Assembly (NCBI RefSeq): GCF_030845995.1
Contig: NZ_CP132719.1
Span: 992,001-1,056,000, forward strand
Source of the DNA: Geothrix sp. 21YS21S-4
GTDB lineage: Bacteria; Acidobacteriota; Holophagae; Holophagales; Holophagaceae
Length of the DNA: 64,000 nucleotides
Direction: 5' to 3'
The notes below the pieces were generated by a model, which worked only from the letters and a program-made list of their open reading frames with translations, ran no database searches and was not told the DNA's origin. A program made the position numbers and the translations under genes. Within the stretch, counting starts at the first letter, position 1; every line of letters begins with the position of its first letter. Positions 8,343 through 17,730 of this stretch are shown in pieces.

Positions 8343-9896
8343 TCAGATCCTGAACCGCGCCACCAGGGAGTTGAGCTGCTCGGCCAGGTGGCTGAGCTCG
8401 TCGACGGTGCGGGTGGATTCCTTGATGGTGGCGGCCATCTCCTCCATGGCCGCGGCATTCTGCTCCGCGATGGCGGTGAGGTTGCCCATGGCGGACACCA
8501 CGGACTGGCTGTCCTGGCTCTGGGCCTGGCTCTGGCCGCCGATGGTCTTCATCCGCTCGGCGGAATCGGTGATGGCGCTCTGGATGCTGTTCAGGGCGTC
8601 GCCGGCGGTGTTCACCATCTTGGTGCCGTCGGCGATGGCGCGGTTGGAGGTCTGGATCAGGGCCGTGATCTCCTTGGCGGCCGTGGCGCTGCGCTCGGCC
8701 AGCTTGCGGACTTCCTCGGCGACCACCGCGAAGCCCTTGCCGTGCTCGCCGGCCTTGGCGGCCTCGATGGCGGCGTTGAGGGAGAGCAGGTTGGTCTGGT
8801 TGGCGATCTCGGTGATCACCGTGAGGATGTTGCCGATCTGCTTGGAGTTCTGGTTGATGGCCTGCATGCCGGAGATGGCGCTGCCGACGGCGGTGCCGCC
8901 CTTTCCGGCCGCCTGCTGCGCGCCCTCGAAGACCTGCAGGGCGTCGGAGACGTTGGAGTTGACCACCTGGGACGCGCCGGCGATGCCCTGGACGCTGGAA
9001 GTGGTGGTGGAGACGCTGGCCTTCTGGTTCTCCGCGGACTGGGCGATGCTCTGGGCCGTGCTGTGCATCTCCGACATGCCCGCGGACATCTGGAGGGTGC
9101 CCGACGCGATGTTGGTGGAGATGGCCATCACCTGCTGGACGATCTGGTGGATGTTGTCCACGAAGCGGTTGAAGTGGCCCGCCAGGGCGGCGATCTCGTC
9201 GTCCCCGTGGACGTCGAGCCGCGCGGTGAGGTCGCCCTCGCCTTCGGAGATGTCCCGCATGCGCTTCTGGATGTTCTCCAGCGGCGTGACGATGGCGTTG
9301 CCCAGCAGGAACGCCGCGGCCATTCCGGCGCCCAGCATCAGGAGGGCCAGGACGGCCATGCCGAGGAGGGCTCCGGCCTGATCCGTGCGCAGCCGGTCGC
9401 GGTTGGCCAGGAGCATCAGGTAGGACTTGGTGGGCGCGCCCTCGATCTTCACGAGCGCCCCGACCACCAGGTAGCCGTTCTTCTCGAAGCTGAGGTTCTC
9501 CTTGCTGAGGTCCTTCTTGGCGGCTTCCGCAAGGAAGGCCTCGGCGAAGGGGGTCAGGTCGATCTGGGACGTCTTGGCCTTGGACTTGGTCACGACCTTG
9601 GCGGCGCGGGTGGCGGCGTCCTGGGTGATGAGGGCCGCCTGGGTGATGTCGTGGTCGTCCTTCATGCCGTCCAGACCGCGCTCCACCAGCCCCAGATCCT
9701 CGAACTGAACGCCGGACTGGATGCCGTCGGACACCAGCGACGCCAAACTGCTGGCCTTCAACTGGAGACCGTCGTTCAGGGCGCTGTTCAGCCGCCAGAG
9801 GGAGAAGATCGTCGCCGCGAAACTGAGCACCACCGCCAGCGCGAGGATGGAATACAGCAGCTTCTTGCGGACGTTGAGGTTGTTCCAGAAGGCCAT
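8343..9896 (-). CDS. Methyl-accepting chemotaxis protein
   Basis: 517 residues. First membrane helix at about 13-33, an extracytoplasmic sensory region (about 34-180), second helix near 185-210, a HAMP domain ([19 protein letters not shown]...), then a long coiled-coil signalling domain. The hairpin tip is recognisable from [18 protein letters not shown] followed by [11 protein letters not shown]. It signals to the CheA/CheW array. The ligand domain, with an antiparallel helical bundle look, is not one I can name. No che genes are nearby, so it is an orphan receptor. Start ATG 9896. Confidence 0.94.
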   Translation of the reverse strand: MAFWNNLNVRKKLLYSILALAVVLSFAATIFSLWRLNSALNDGLQLKASSLASLVSDGIQSGVQFEDLGLVERGLDGMKDDHDITQAALITQDAATRAAKVVTKSKAKTSQIDLTPFAEAFLAEAAKKDLSKENLSFEKNGYLVVGALVKIEGAPTKSYLMLLANRDRLRTDQAGALLGMAVLALLMLGAGMAAAFLLGNAIVTPLENIQKRMRDISEGEGDLTARLDVHGDDEIAALAGHFNRFVDNIHQIVQQVMAISTNIASGTLQMSAGMSEMHSTAQSIAQSAENQKASVSTTTSSVQGIAGASQVVNSNVSDALQVFEGAQQAAGKGGTAVGSAISGMQAINQNSKQIGNILTVITEIANQTNLLSLNAAIEAAKAGEHGKGFAVVAEEVRKLAERSATAAKEITALIQTSNRAIADGTKMVNTAGDALNSIQSAITDSAERMKTIGGQSQAQSQDSQSVVSAMGNLTAIAEQNAAAMEEMAATIKESTRTVDELSHLAEQLNSLVARFRI

Positions 9897-9962
9897 GGAC
9901 GCCCCTACATGAGGTATGTCTTTATCATCGGGCGATGGGCCGCCCAGGTTGAATTGTGGCCG

Positions 9963-12383
9963 CTATTTCAGCGTGATGACGGTGGCTCCCGCCCCCCCCT
10001 GATTCTGGGGGGCGTCCTCCACCCGCGCGATGCCCGGGTGCCCGCGCAGCGCCTCACGGACCGCGGCTTTCAATTTTCCGGTCCCATGCCCATGGACGAT
10101 GCGGATAAATCGCCGCCCGGCCGCCAGGGCCTCTTCGACAAAGCGATAAATCTCGCTGTCCACGTCGTCGCTGGCCCGGCCGATGAGGTTGATCTCGGAT
10201 TCCACGTCCTGGACCTCCGCGCGCACCCTCACCCGGCCCGAGGGCCGGGGGGCGGCTTCCCGGGCGCCGATGGGCTCCAGTTCGCCGAGGCGGCACTCGA
10301 GCCGCCGCCCCTGGGGCGTTTCGAGCACGACGCGGTCCCCCTTCAGAGACGCGACCTTGCCTTCGACGCCGAGGCCCCGGTGGCGGGCGTAGCCTCCCTC
10401 GCGAACCTCGCGGGGGGGCGCCGGCTGGGATTTGGCGCCCCGGGGCGCCAGCTCGGTCTCGGCGAGGCGGGTGAGCTGCTTCACCCGCTCGTGGGCCTCC
10501 GTGCCCAGCCGGTCGGCGTTGATCTCGGCGGCTTTCTGGCGCTCCTTCAACTCCTTCACGAGCCGCTTGCCCTCGTAGTCGAGGAAATCCAGCACCCGCG
10601 CCACTTTCTCCTTGGATTCCTTCTGGAAGCTCTCCCGCTCCAGCCGGAGCTTCTCCTCCCGCTGGCGGAGGATCTCGCGGTCCTTCTCGGCCGCCGCCTC
10701 GCGCTGGCGCAGGGTTTCGGTCTCCTCCAGCAGGCGGGTGCGCTCGGCCTCCAGCTCGCGCAGGAAGTCCCGCCAGTCCTGCTCGCGCTTGCCCAGCACC
10801 CGGTGGGCGTGCTCCAGCACGGGTTCCGGCAGGCCCAGCTTGGCGGCGATGGTGAGGGCGCGGCTCTGGCCGGGCTGGCCCACCAGCAGGCGGTAGGTGG
10901 GCGCCAGGCGATCCTCGTCGAACTGGACGGAGGCGTTCTGGAACCGCGCGTGGCGCAGGGCCCACTGGCTGATTTCGCCGAGGTGGGTGGAGCAGAGGAT
11001 CCAGCAGCGGCGGCGCGACAGCGTCTGGAGAAGGGCGACGCCGAGAGCGGCGCCTTCCTTGGGATCGGTCCCCGTGCCCAGCTCGTCCAGAAGCACCAGC
11101 CCGCCGTCGCGGACGTGCTTCAGGATCGCCTTCAGATGCAGGATGTGGCTGCTGAAGGTCGACAGGCTGCCGGTGATGGTCTGGTGGTCGCCGATGTCGG
11201 CGTGGAGGCTGGGCAGGGCCGGGAAGCTGGAGCCCTCCCGCGCCGGCACCGCGCACCCGCAGGCGGCCAGGGCGGACAGGAGCCCCACGGTCTTGAGGAC
11301 CACGGTCTTGCCGCCGGTGTTCGATCCGGAGATGACCAGCCCCGGCTTTTCCGCCTCCAGCACGAGGTTCAGGGGCACGACGGGGTGGGGCAGCGGCTCC
11401 AGGCCCATGCTCTCGCGCACCGCGGGCAGGAGCAGCGGATGGCGGGCCTCCAGAAGGCACAGGCGCCCGCGCTTGGGATCCGGCTCAAGGTCCGGCAGGC
11501 GGCCGTCGCACAGCGCCGCCCAGCGGAGGAGCGCGATCCCTTGGTCCGCCTGGGCCTGGAGCGCCCGCCAGCGGGCGAAGTCCTCCCGCCGGACGCGCAG
11601 GTCCGCCAGGAGTTCGCGCAGAAAGGCCTGCACCGCCTGGGCGTAGTCGCGGTCCGCTTCCACGAAGGCGTTGTTGAGGGGGACGGCCTCCATGGGCTCG
11701 ATGAACACGGTGGCGCCGCTGCCGCTGCGGTCCAGGACGAGACCGGGCATCAGGCTCCGCCGCTCCTGGCGCACGGGGAGGCAGAACCGGCCGTTGCGCT
11801 CGACGACGGTGGCCTCGTTGAAGGCGTCGGGCGAGCTGCGGAGCAGCTTCTGGAGCTTGGCCTGCACGGCCTGGAACGCGTCCTGCCGCGCGCGGTGGAG
11901 GCTGGCGAGCGCCGGGATGCGGAGGGGATCCAGCTGGCCGTCGGCGTTGAAGCTCTTGGCGAGGCGGTCCGCCAGCGGCGCGGGATCGGGAAGCAGGGCC
12001 GCCGTCACCTGCAGGCGGTCGATGCCCAGGTGGACCCCGTGGGGCGCGGGCCGGGTCTCCGGCCAGGGAAGGGACGCGAGGCTCTGGAGCAGGCGGGACA
12101 TGGCCTTCAGCCCGTCCCGCAGCTGCCGCCAGTGCTCGGGCAGCAGCCATCCCGCCGGATTGAGCAGCTCGTCGAGGGACTCGTCCATGGCGAGGATGGG
12201 CAGGAGGTCCGGCGACTGCGTCCACAGGTTCTGGAGCTCCATCTGGTGCAGCCGGCGCAACCCCGCCAGCCCGTCCCAGGGATGCATCGCCCCGAGGGCC
12301 GCCTTCGCCGGCGCCGTCCGCGCCCCCGACTGCACCAGCCGCGCGGCGTCGGGGAATTCCAGGGCATCGAGTTCGCGGTTCAT
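9963..12383 (-). CDS. mutS2: Endonuclease MutS2
   Basis: 806 residues. N-terminal clamp/lever region, ABC-type ATPase with Walker A GSNTGGKTVVLKT, Walker B LLDELGTGTDP and the HLGEIS switch, then a long charged coiled coil, a KOW-like segment and a C-terminal Smr domain (IVHGHGTGKL, then DAPQNQGGAGATVI). MutS2 acts on branched DNA and on stalled or collided ribosomes rather than in mismatch repair. ATG 12383 was chosen because the residues upstream in the open frame come from the rpsU terminator region. It lies downstream of rpsU on the same strand, separated by a terminator. Confidence 0.95.
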   Translation of the reverse strand: MNRELDALEFPDAARLVQSGARTAPAKAALGAMHPWDGLAGLRRLHQMELQNLWTQSPDLLPILAMDESLDELLNPAGWLLPEHWRQLRDGLKAMSRLLQSLASLPWPETRPAPHGVHLGIDRLQVTAALLPDPAPLADRLAKSFNADGQLDPLRIPALASLHRARQDAFQAVQAKLQKLLRSSPDAFNEATVVERNGRFCLPVRQERRSLMPGLVLDRSGSGATVFIEPMEAVPLNNAFVEADRDYAQAVQAFLRELLADLRVRREDFARWRALQAQADQGIALLRWAALCDGRLPDLEPDPKRGRLCLLEARHPLLLPAVRESMGLEPLPHPVVPLNLVLEAEKPGLVISGSNTGGKTVVLKTVGLLSALAACGCAVPAREGSSFPALPSLHADIGDHQTITGSLSTFSSHILHLKAILKHVRDGGLVLLDELGTGTDPKEGAALGVALLQTLSRRRCWILCSTHLGEISQWALRHARFQNASVQFDEDRLAPTYRLLVGQPGQSRALTIAAKLGLPEPVLEHAHRVLGKREQDWRDFLRELEAERTRLLEETETLRQREAAAEKDREILRQREEKLRLERESFQKESKEKVARVLDFLDYEGKRLVKELKERQKAAEINADRLGTEAHERVKQLTRLAETELAPRGAKSQPAPPREVREGGYARHRGLGVEGKVASLKGDRVVLETPQGRRLECRLGELEPIGAREAAPRPSGRVRVRAEVQDVESEINLIGRASDDVDSEIYRFVEEALAAGRRFIRIVHGHGTGKLKAAVREALRGHPGIARVEDAPQNQGGAGATVITLK

Positions 12384-12413
12384 CGGAGCGCCTTCAACCT
12401 CCTCTTCCAGTAG

Positions 12414-12443
12414 AACAAAAAGGCCCGCATCCGCGGGCCTTTC
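12414..12443 (-). terminator. Rho-independent terminator downstream of rpsU
   Basis: Stem GGCCCGC/GCGGGCC (12422-12428 and 12433-12439) with a 4-nt loop, extended by A/T pairs. Read on the minus strand it is followed by a T-rich tail. It separates the rpsU transcript from mutS2. Confidence 0.85.
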
Positions 12444-12472
12444 AAGTGCAGTGCGAACGGCTGCGGCGAGTA

Positions 12473-12541
12473 TCAACCGATCAGGCGACGCTCCTGTGCG
12501 AGGCGCTTGAGGGTCTTCTTCTCGGTATTCGCTTTGCTCAT
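12473..12541 (-). CDS. 22-codon ORF duplicating the S21 C-terminus
   Basis: An ATG at 12541 opens a 22-residue frame, MSKANTE followed by [15 protein letters not shown], then TGA. The last 15 residues are identical to the end of ribosomal protein S21 encoded just upstream. Over 48 nt (12473-12520 against 12576-12623) the copies differ at two bases, both synonymous. GUGAGG lies 8-13 nt before the ATG. It is either a translated micro-ORF or the last remnant of a second rpsU. A 6-bp hairpin (12553-12567) separates it from the rpsU stop. It is too short to be found by ordinary gene callers. Confidence 0.45.
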   Translation of the reverse strand: MSKANTEKKTLKRLAQERRLIG

Positions 12542-12623
12542 ACGCGAGACCTCACGCTTTTAGCGTGCGGCTGAATCAACCGATCAGACGACGCTCCTGT
12601 GCGAGGCGCTTCAGGGTCTTCTT
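12473..12623. repeat. Tandem partial duplication of the rpsU 3' end
   Basis: Two copies of a 48-bp segment, 12473-12520 and 12576-12623, in direct orientation and 103 bp apart, 46 of 48 bases identical. The spacer contains the hairpin CACGCT-TTT-AGCGTG at 12553-12567. Confidence 0.9.
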
Positions 12624-12782
12624 ACGGGCGGCAAGCATCTTCCGCTTGCGCTTGGTGCTGGGCTTCTCGTAGTGCTGGCGCTTCTTCAGCTCGCTGAGGA
12701 TGCCGGACTTTTCGCACTTCCGCTTGAAGCGGCGAAGGGCGAACTCGAAGGTTTCGTCTTCTTTGACCTTGACCAAAGGCAT
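12576..12782 (-). CDS. rpsU: 30S ribosomal protein S21
   Basis: 68 residues, basic, full length for the family, beginning [18 protein letters not shown] and ending RRLIG. S21 sits in the small-subunit platform near the anti-Shine-Dalgarno end of 16S rRNA. It is preceded by a very strong Shine-Dalgarno (AAAGGAGGTG). It is monocistronic apart from the duplicated tail downstream, and is divergent from the Ser/Thr kinase gene with about 147 bp between starts. Confidence 0.97.
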   Translation of the reverse strand: MPLVKVKEDETFEFALRRFKRKCEKSGILSELKKRQHYEKPSTKRKRKMLAARKKTLKRLAQERRLIG

Positions 12783-12929
12783 GTGGATGCACCTCCTTTC
12801 CCGTGGATTTCGGATCGGGCCTGCCGGGGCAGTCCGGGCCGAACGAACAGCTTACCGCAGGCGGGCGGCGATGGCGAGGCGCAAAACCTCCAGCTACTCT
12901 GGATCTTTCACGGGATCTTCCGGAGGACC

Positions 12930-14816
12930 ATGTCGCGCCCCCTGCTTCTCCTTGTGGACGGAGAACCCCTGCGGACTCCGGGCCTGGCGTCCGCCCTGGA
13001 GAGCGACGGGTGGACCCCGCGGTGGATCCACGCCTCGGAAGCCGGGGAATTCCTGCGGATGGGCATGGAACCGGCCCTCCTCGTGATGGGTCCCGCCGCG
13101 CCGCGCAGTCTGGCCCACCGCCTCCGCGAGCGCCGCCCCCGCCTCCCCGTGGTGACCCTCTCCCACGGTGGGGATGACTCCCTTCCGGACGATCTCGAGA
13201 TCCAGGGCGCGCTGGACGGCCTCGCGTCGGAGGCGGGCATCCTGGAACTCCTGCGCCGCCATCGCCCGGAACCGGCGGGCCCCGCCGCTCCCGACCTGTT
13301 CGGGGACCTTCTGACCGAACTCGAGAGCGAGCCCGGAGGGGCCTTCTCCCCCGGCCCCTTCGCCCTGTTCGAAGGCCCGGGCCGTGCGCCCGGCCTGCCC
13401 GCGCCGCCCGCGTTCCAGGCGCCCCTCAGCGCCGCGGACATCTTCGGGTCGGTCCTCGAGGAACTGGATGAGGTGGAAGCCCCTCCCGCCGGAAAGCCGG
13501 CCCGGGTTCTGCCTCCGTCCGCTTCCGAGGCGGGGATCACGTCGGACTTCACCCTCAGCGGATTGGCGGGCGTCCACGATCCCTTCGATCGGTCCGGTCT
13601 CTCCGTTCCGGTCCAGGCGCCCGCTTCGGCACCCCGTCCCGCCGTTGAGGCACCGGAGGCTCTGGAGGAATACGGGAACTACTTCCTGCTGGAGAAGATC
13701 GCCGTCGGGGGGATGGCGGAACTGTTCAAGGCCCAGCAGCGGGGGGTTCAGGGGTTCCAGAAGATCGTGGCGATCAAGCGGATCCTGCCCCACTTCAGCG
13801 ACAACGAGGACTTCGTCACGATGTTCATCGACGAGGCCAAGCTGGCGGCCCAGCTGACCCATCCGAACATCGTCCAGATCTTCGACCTGGGGAAGGCGGG
13901 GAGTTCCTACTACATCGCCATGGAGTACGTGAACGGTCGGGATCTCCGCACGCTTTTGAGGCGGGCACGGGAACACGAGGTCCACATCCCCGAGCAGGTG
14001 GCCGCCTTCATCGTGATGAAGGTGGCGGCGGCCCTGGACTACGCGCACCGCAAGCGCGGCTTCGACGACCGGGAGCTGAAGCTGGTCCACCGGGACGTCA
14101 GCCCCCAGAACATCCTGCTTTCCAGCGAAGGCGCGGTGAAGCTGGTGGATTTCGGAATCGCCAAGGCCGCCACCAAGGCCAGCCACACGGTATCGGGCGC
14201 CCTCAAGGGGAAGCTGCTCTACATGAGCCCCGAGCAGGCCACGGGCCAGTCCCTGGACAACCGCTCGGACGTGTATTCCCTGGGGCTCGTCCTGTTCGAA
14301 CTGCTCACCCGGGAGCGGTGCTTCCAGGCGGATACCGAATTGGGGGTCCTGGAGAAGGTGCGCCTGGGCCGCATCAGCGACCTCAACACGCTGAATCCTG
14401 AGGTCTCCCAGGAAATGGCGGCCATCGTCAACCGCGCCCTGCAGAAGGGCGTCGACCACCGCTACCCCTCGGCCCGGTTCATGGAGCGGGACCTGCGGGA
14501 CTACCTTCAGCGCCAGGGCTCGCCCCTCGTCGAGCACGACGTGGCCGAGTACGCCAACACCCTCCTCAATGGAACGCGAGAGGACCTGGAGCGCCTGACG
14601 GCGGCCCGGTTCCAGGTCAGCGGAAGCACGACCGGAGCCGACCGGACGCTGGGCGCCCGGTCGATGGGATCCGCGCCCCGGCCCGCCGCTCCGGCGCCCG
14701 CTCCGGACCTCCCGCTTCCGAAAGCCGCCGTCGCCCGCCCGCGTTGGATGCTGCCCCTCATCGTGGCGCTCGCCGCGCTCCTGGTGGGGCTCCTCCTCCT
14801 GGCGCGCATGTCCTGA
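12930..14816 (+). CDS. Serine/threonine protein kinase with C-terminal membrane anchor
   Basis: 628 residues. The N-terminal 110 residues resemble a degenerate receiver (RPLLLLVDGEPLRTPG), followed by an Ala/Pro-rich linker, a Hanks-type kinase domain from about 248 to 520 and a final hydrophobic helix near 601-623. Catalytic Lys283, the HRD loop at 387-389 and DFG from Asp407 are all present, so it should be active. The domain placement puts the kinase in the cytoplasm. ATG 12930 has GGAGG directly upstream; the open frame extends further but without domain content. Substrates are unknown. Confidence 0.9.
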   Translation: MSRPLLLLVDGEPLRTPGLASALESDGWTPRWIHASEAGEFLRMGMEPALLVMGPAAPRSLAHRLRERRPRLPVVTLSHGGDDSLPDDLEIQGALDGLASEAGILELLRRHRPEPAGPAAPDLFGDLLTELESEPGGAFSPGPFALFEGPGRAPGLPAPPAFQAPLSAADIFGSVLEELDEVEAPPAGKPARVLPPSASEAGITSDFTLSGLAGVHDPFDRSGLSVPVQAPASAPRPAVEAPEALEEYGNYFLLEKIAVGGMAELFKAQQRGVQGFQKIVAIKRILPHFSDNEDFVTMFIDEAKLAAQLTHPNIVQIFDLGKAGSSYYIAMEYVNGRDLRTLLRRAREHEVHIPEQVAAFIVMKVAAALDYAHRKRGFDDRELKLVHRDVSPQNILLSSEGAVKLVDFGIAKAATKASHTVSGALKGKLLYMSPEQATGQSLDNRSDVYSLGLVLFELLTRERCFQADTELGVLEKVRLGRISDLNTLNPEVSQEMAAIVNRALQKGVDHRYPSARFMERDLRDYLQRQGSPLVEHDVAEYANTLLNGTREDLERLTAARFQVSGSTTGADRTLGARSMGSAPRPAAPAPAPDLPLPKAAVARPRWMLPLIVALAALLVGLLLLARMS

Positions 14817-14914
14817 ACGGATCCCGCCGGGTTGTGATGAACCTCAACGCGCCGGTGGAGGTAGACTCGGGATCTCTCTCCCCTTTTCGACCCCATTCCC
14901 TGCCGGAGCATCCC

Positions 14915-15145
14915 ATGGATCTGAGCCAGGACCAGAAGGCCTTCTACGAGACCACCCGCGAGCGCTGCCGCTCGGAGGTGACCCAGATCAACAACACCAT
15001 CGCCTCCGAGGTCCAGCGCGTGAAGGATCTCCTCACCAGCCTGAGCAACCGGAAGACCGCCGTGCTCCAGATGTACGGCGCGGCCTGCGACGTGCTGGGC
15101 GAAGGGAACGACCTCGCCGAAGAGTCCATCGACATCGAGTTCTAG
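14915..15145 (+). CDS. Small helical hypothetical protein
   Basis: 76 residues, mostly predicted helix, with a coiled-coil-like segment (VTQINNTIASEVQRVKDLL) and an acidic C-terminus EESIDIEF. GGAG lies 9 nt before ATG 14915. I do not recognise the family. The even codon pattern and RBS argue for a real gene. It follows the kinase gene after 98 nt and converges with the zinc-ribbon gene. Confidence 0.6.
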   Translation: MDLSQDQKAFYETTRERCRSEVTQINNTIASEVQRVKDLLTSLSNRKTAVLQMYGAACDVLGEGNDLAEESIDIEF

Positions 15146-15173
15146 CGCTCCGCCGTCGTTGCCGCGGCGGCCC

Positions 15174-15419
15174 CTATTCGTGGATCTTCATCAGCGGGGC
15201 GGCGCACTTCTGGCAGTTGCTCTGGTGCGGCGGGTTCTTCTTGCCGCAGTGGCTGCACACCAGGATGTGGACCTGCTTCCGGCGCCAGATCCGCAGGTAC
15301 AGGATCCCCAGGATCAGCACCAGCAGGCCGCCCTTCTGCCACGGCTGGAGGAGGATGCCCGTGGGGCTCTCCTTGGGCTTGGGGGGCTGCTCTTCGAGGC
15401 TGAGGGTGGGCTGTCTCAT
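15174..15419 (-). CDS. Small membrane protein with C-terminal zinc ribbon
   Basis: 81 residues. A Pro-rich head, one membrane helix (about 30-45), then a zinc ribbon with two CxxC pairs (CSHCGKKN and CQKCAAP) at residues about 54-71. Its ATG overlaps the scpB stop by 4 nt (ATGA), so it is translationally coupled to psd and scpB. The specific function is unknown. Confidence 0.75.
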   Translation of the reverse strand: MRQPTLSLEEQPPKPKESPTGILLQPWQKGGLLVLILGILYLRIWRRKQVHILVCSHCGKKNPPHQSNCQKCAAPLMKIHE

Positions 15420-16084
15420 GATTCGGGGCTTTCATCCGGCAGGGCGGCGTCCTGGATTCCCGCGCCGAAGAGGCCGTCCTCGGGAAGGGCCGGCTCCAGC
15501 GCCGCGAGGGCTTCGGCCTCCAGCCGCCCTTCGCCGAAGTCCGACAGCTGCGGCAGATCGTGGAGGCTCTTCAGTCCGAAGTGGAGGAGGAAGGCCTGGG
15601 TGGTGGCGTAGGTCATGGGCCGGCCCACCACGGGCTTGCGGCCCGCGGGCGTGATGAGCTGGCGCTCCATCAGGCTCTTCACCTGGTTGGCGCTGCTGGT
15701 GACGCCCCGGATGGCGTTCAGCTCCGTGATGGTGATGGGCTGCCGGTAGGCGACGATGGCCAGGGCCTCGATCTGCGCCGGCGTGAGCCGTCCGCTGCGG
15801 GTGGTGGTGACGAGCCGCGCCACCATCTCGCGGTAGATGGGACTGGTGGCCATGCGCCAGCCTCCGCCCACCTCCATCAGCCGCAGTCCCGAGGGACCGT
15901 CCAGGCGCTCCTGCAGCTTCTCGATTCCCTGGAGCAGCGCGCCGTCGCCGAGGCCCGTGAGTTCCCGCAGCCGCGCCAGGTCGAGCACCTCGCCCGCGGC
16001 GGTGAACAGGGCCTCCAGGGCGCCGGGCAGGTTGCCGCCTTCATCCCACAGGGGCTCGTGATGGAAGATCTCCTGGTCGTTCAC
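15416..16084 (-). CDS. scpB: Segregation and condensation protein B
   Basis: 222 residues with two winged-helix domains. The conserved stretch ALAIVAYRQPITITELNAIR followed by LMERQLI is diagnostic. ScpB bridges ScpA and Smc in the condensin that compacts and segregates the chromosome. The start is a GTG at 16084 that overlaps the psd stop by 4 nt (GTGA). scpA is not adjacent, which is unusual since the two are commonly paired. The C-terminal 40 residues are acidic and probably disordered. Confidence 0.92.
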   Translation of the reverse strand: MNDQEIFHHEPLWDEGGNLPGALEALFTAAGEVLDLARLRELTGLGDGALLQGIEKLQERLDGPSGLRLMEVGGGWRMATSPIYREMVARLVTTTRSGRLTPAQIEALAIVAYRQPITITELNAIRGVTSSANQVKSLMERQLITPAGRKPVVGRPMTYATTQAFLLHFGLKSLHDLPQLSDFGEGRLEAEALAALEPALPEDGLFGAGIQDAALPDESPES

Positions 16085-17013
16085 CGGCAGGCTCCCAGCC
16101 GCTGCCCGACCTGGACCGCGCCTTCCGTCCGGAGGGGCGTCCACGCCTGCGCCCGCGGTCCGCCCACGAGCAGGACCACCGTGGATCCGAACTCGAAGGT
16201 GCCGAGGTCGTCGCCGGGAACGCAGGGCAGGGCGTCGACGGGAAAGCCGCCGTCGCGGGGAAGGGTTCGCCCACCCAGCCACCGCGGATCGATGACCACG
16301 CCGCCCACGTGGGTGGCGCCCACGAGAACCGCCGCCACCTCCAGCCCCTCGCAGGCGCCGGTGCCTTCCGCCATCCAGACGGCGCGGCGGTTGCGCTCGT
16401 AGAGGCGGGGGACGCTGCCGGTGCTGGCGTCGTTCACCGGCCACAGCTCGCCTTCCACCCGGCTGACGGCGGTGACGCGGCCTTCGAGGGGGACGTGGAT
16501 CCGGTGGTAGTCCTTGGGCGAGAGGTAGAGGGTGAGGAAATGCCCGCCCTCAAACCGTCCGGCGTTGCGCTCGTGCTTCAGCAGCTCCGCCACGCGGTAC
16601 GGCAGGCCCTTGGCCTGGATTGCGGTGCCCGCGTCGATCCGTCCGCTGGCGATGATCCGCCCGTCCACGGGGCTGTTCAGGTACCCGTCGGTGGGCGCGT
16701 CCTGGGGGCGGATGCCGGGCCTCAGCCGCCGCGTGAACAGGGCCTGGAGGCTGGGATAGTCAGCGAGCGGGAATTCCGCGTCGGACAGGGCGATTCCGTA
16801 GTGGCGGGCGAAGCCGCCGAGAAGGGGGTCGCGCCAGGACGCGGGCAGGGGGCGCGCCGCGACCCATCCCACCACCCGGGAGCCCAGGCGCTTGGGATAG
16901 AACCCGAGCAGGCGGAGACCCAGGGGGCCCGGCGTCCAGACCAGCACGTAGATCGCCCAGAGCAGGGCGAGAACGAGCGCGACGCGCGCGGGCGGAGGCC
17001 AGGACAAGTGCAT
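16081..17013 (-). CDS. psd: Phosphatidylserine decarboxylase
   Basis: 310 residues. An N-terminal membrane helix (about 8-25), then the catalytic domain with SPVDGRI, the YHRIHVPLEG metal/active-site region, and the self-cleavage motif FGST with Ser277, which becomes the pyruvoyl group. It converts phosphatidylserine to phosphatidylethanolamine at the inner membrane. ATG 17013 was chosen because the N-terminal helix follows and GGGGAG precedes it. It is the first gene of the psd-scpB-zinc ribbon operon and is divergent from the HutD gene. Confidence 0.92.
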   Translation of the reverse strand: MHLSWPPPARVALVLALLWAIYVLVWTPGPLGLRLLGFYPKRLGSRVVGWVAARPLPASWRDPLLGGFARHYGIALSDAEFPLADYPSLQALFTRRLRPGIRPQDAPTDGYLNSPVDGRIIASGRIDAGTAIQAKGLPYRVAELLKHERNAGRFEGGHFLTLYLSPKDYHRIHVPLEGRVTAVSRVEGELWPVNDASTGSVPRLYERNRRAVWMAEGTGACEGLEVAAVLVGATHVGGVVIDPRWLGGRTLPRDGGFPVDALPCVPGDDLGTFEFGSTVVLLVGGPRAQAWTPLRTEGAVQVGQRLGACR

Positions 17014-17074
17014 CTCCCCAGAATACCCGCCATGGCCGTCGGTCGCCCCGGGTCGCCCTGGATAGGATGGCCCC

Positions 17075-17665
17075 ATGCGATGGACGCGCCTCACTCCCGC
17101 CGACGGCCACTGGATGCCCTGGAAGAACGGGGGCGGCCGGACCCTGGAGCTGGCCGTGGATCCGCTCGGCGCCACCCTCGCCGAAGGCTTCCGGTGGCGG
17201 CTCAGCACCGCGGAGGTGGCCGTTTCTGGGCCGTTTTCCGCTTTCCCCGGCGTGGACCGTCTTCTCCTGCTGCTGGAAGGCGAGGGCTTCCATCTGGACT
17301 TCGGAGCTCATGGGCAGGTGGCGCTCCGCGAGGTTCTCTCGCCCGTCGCGTTCTCCGGCGATTGGCCCGCATCGGCGGAACTGGTGGACGGGCCCTGCAC
17401 GGACTTCAACGTGATGGTCGACCGCCGGCGATGCGCGGCGCGGGTCGAGGCTTTCCGCCTGGATGCGCCGCGAGCCCTCGCGCTGGGCGCGGCGACGGTG
17501 CTGGTGTTCGTGGCGCGGGGCATCGCGTCGGCACCGGACCTGGGCCTCCACCTGGGGCGCCGCCACACCCTCCGCATCGACGGCGGAGCAGGAACGCTCT
17601 CCCTGGCACCGGGCCTGTGTGGCGCCGATGTGGTGGTGACAAGGCTAGATTCCATCAATGCGTAG
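17075..17665 (+). CDS. HutD/Ves family protein
   Basis: 196 residues, a bicupin-like HutD family protein. Characteristic segments are MPWKNGGGRTLELAV near the N-terminus, then FPGVDRLLLLLEGEG, and TDFNVMVDR in the middle. In proteobacteria hutD often sits with histidine-utilisation genes, and Ves of E. coli is cold-induced; the biochemical role is unresolved. No hut genes are in this window, so the histidine link is unsupported here. Confidence 0.85.
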   Translation: MRWTRLTPADGHWMPWKNGGGRTLELAVDPLGATLAEGFRWRLSTAEVAVSGPFSAFPGVDRLLLLLEGEGFHLDFGAHGQVALREVLSPVAFSGDWPASAELVDGPCTDFNVMVDRRRCAARVEAFRLDAPRALALGAATVLVFVARGIASAPDLGLHLGRRHTLRIDGGAGTLSLAPGLCGADVVVTRLDSINA

Positions 17666-17730
17666 ATTGTAGGTTTCCGGCAGGCGGCTCCGTGGTAGCG
17701 TGGCGCCCACACCCACCCACCGGAGGAACC

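Noticed and set aside
8322-12413. Open frame of 1363 residues on the plus strand across the chemoreceptor and mutS2
   Set aside because: It is the antisense shadow of two clear minus-strand genes in GC-rich DNA; its composition (Gly, His, Leu, Gln-rich) has no domain signal.
12473-12623. CRISPR or tandem repeat array at rpsU
   Set aside because: Only two copies, which are a partial gene duplication, with no array structure.
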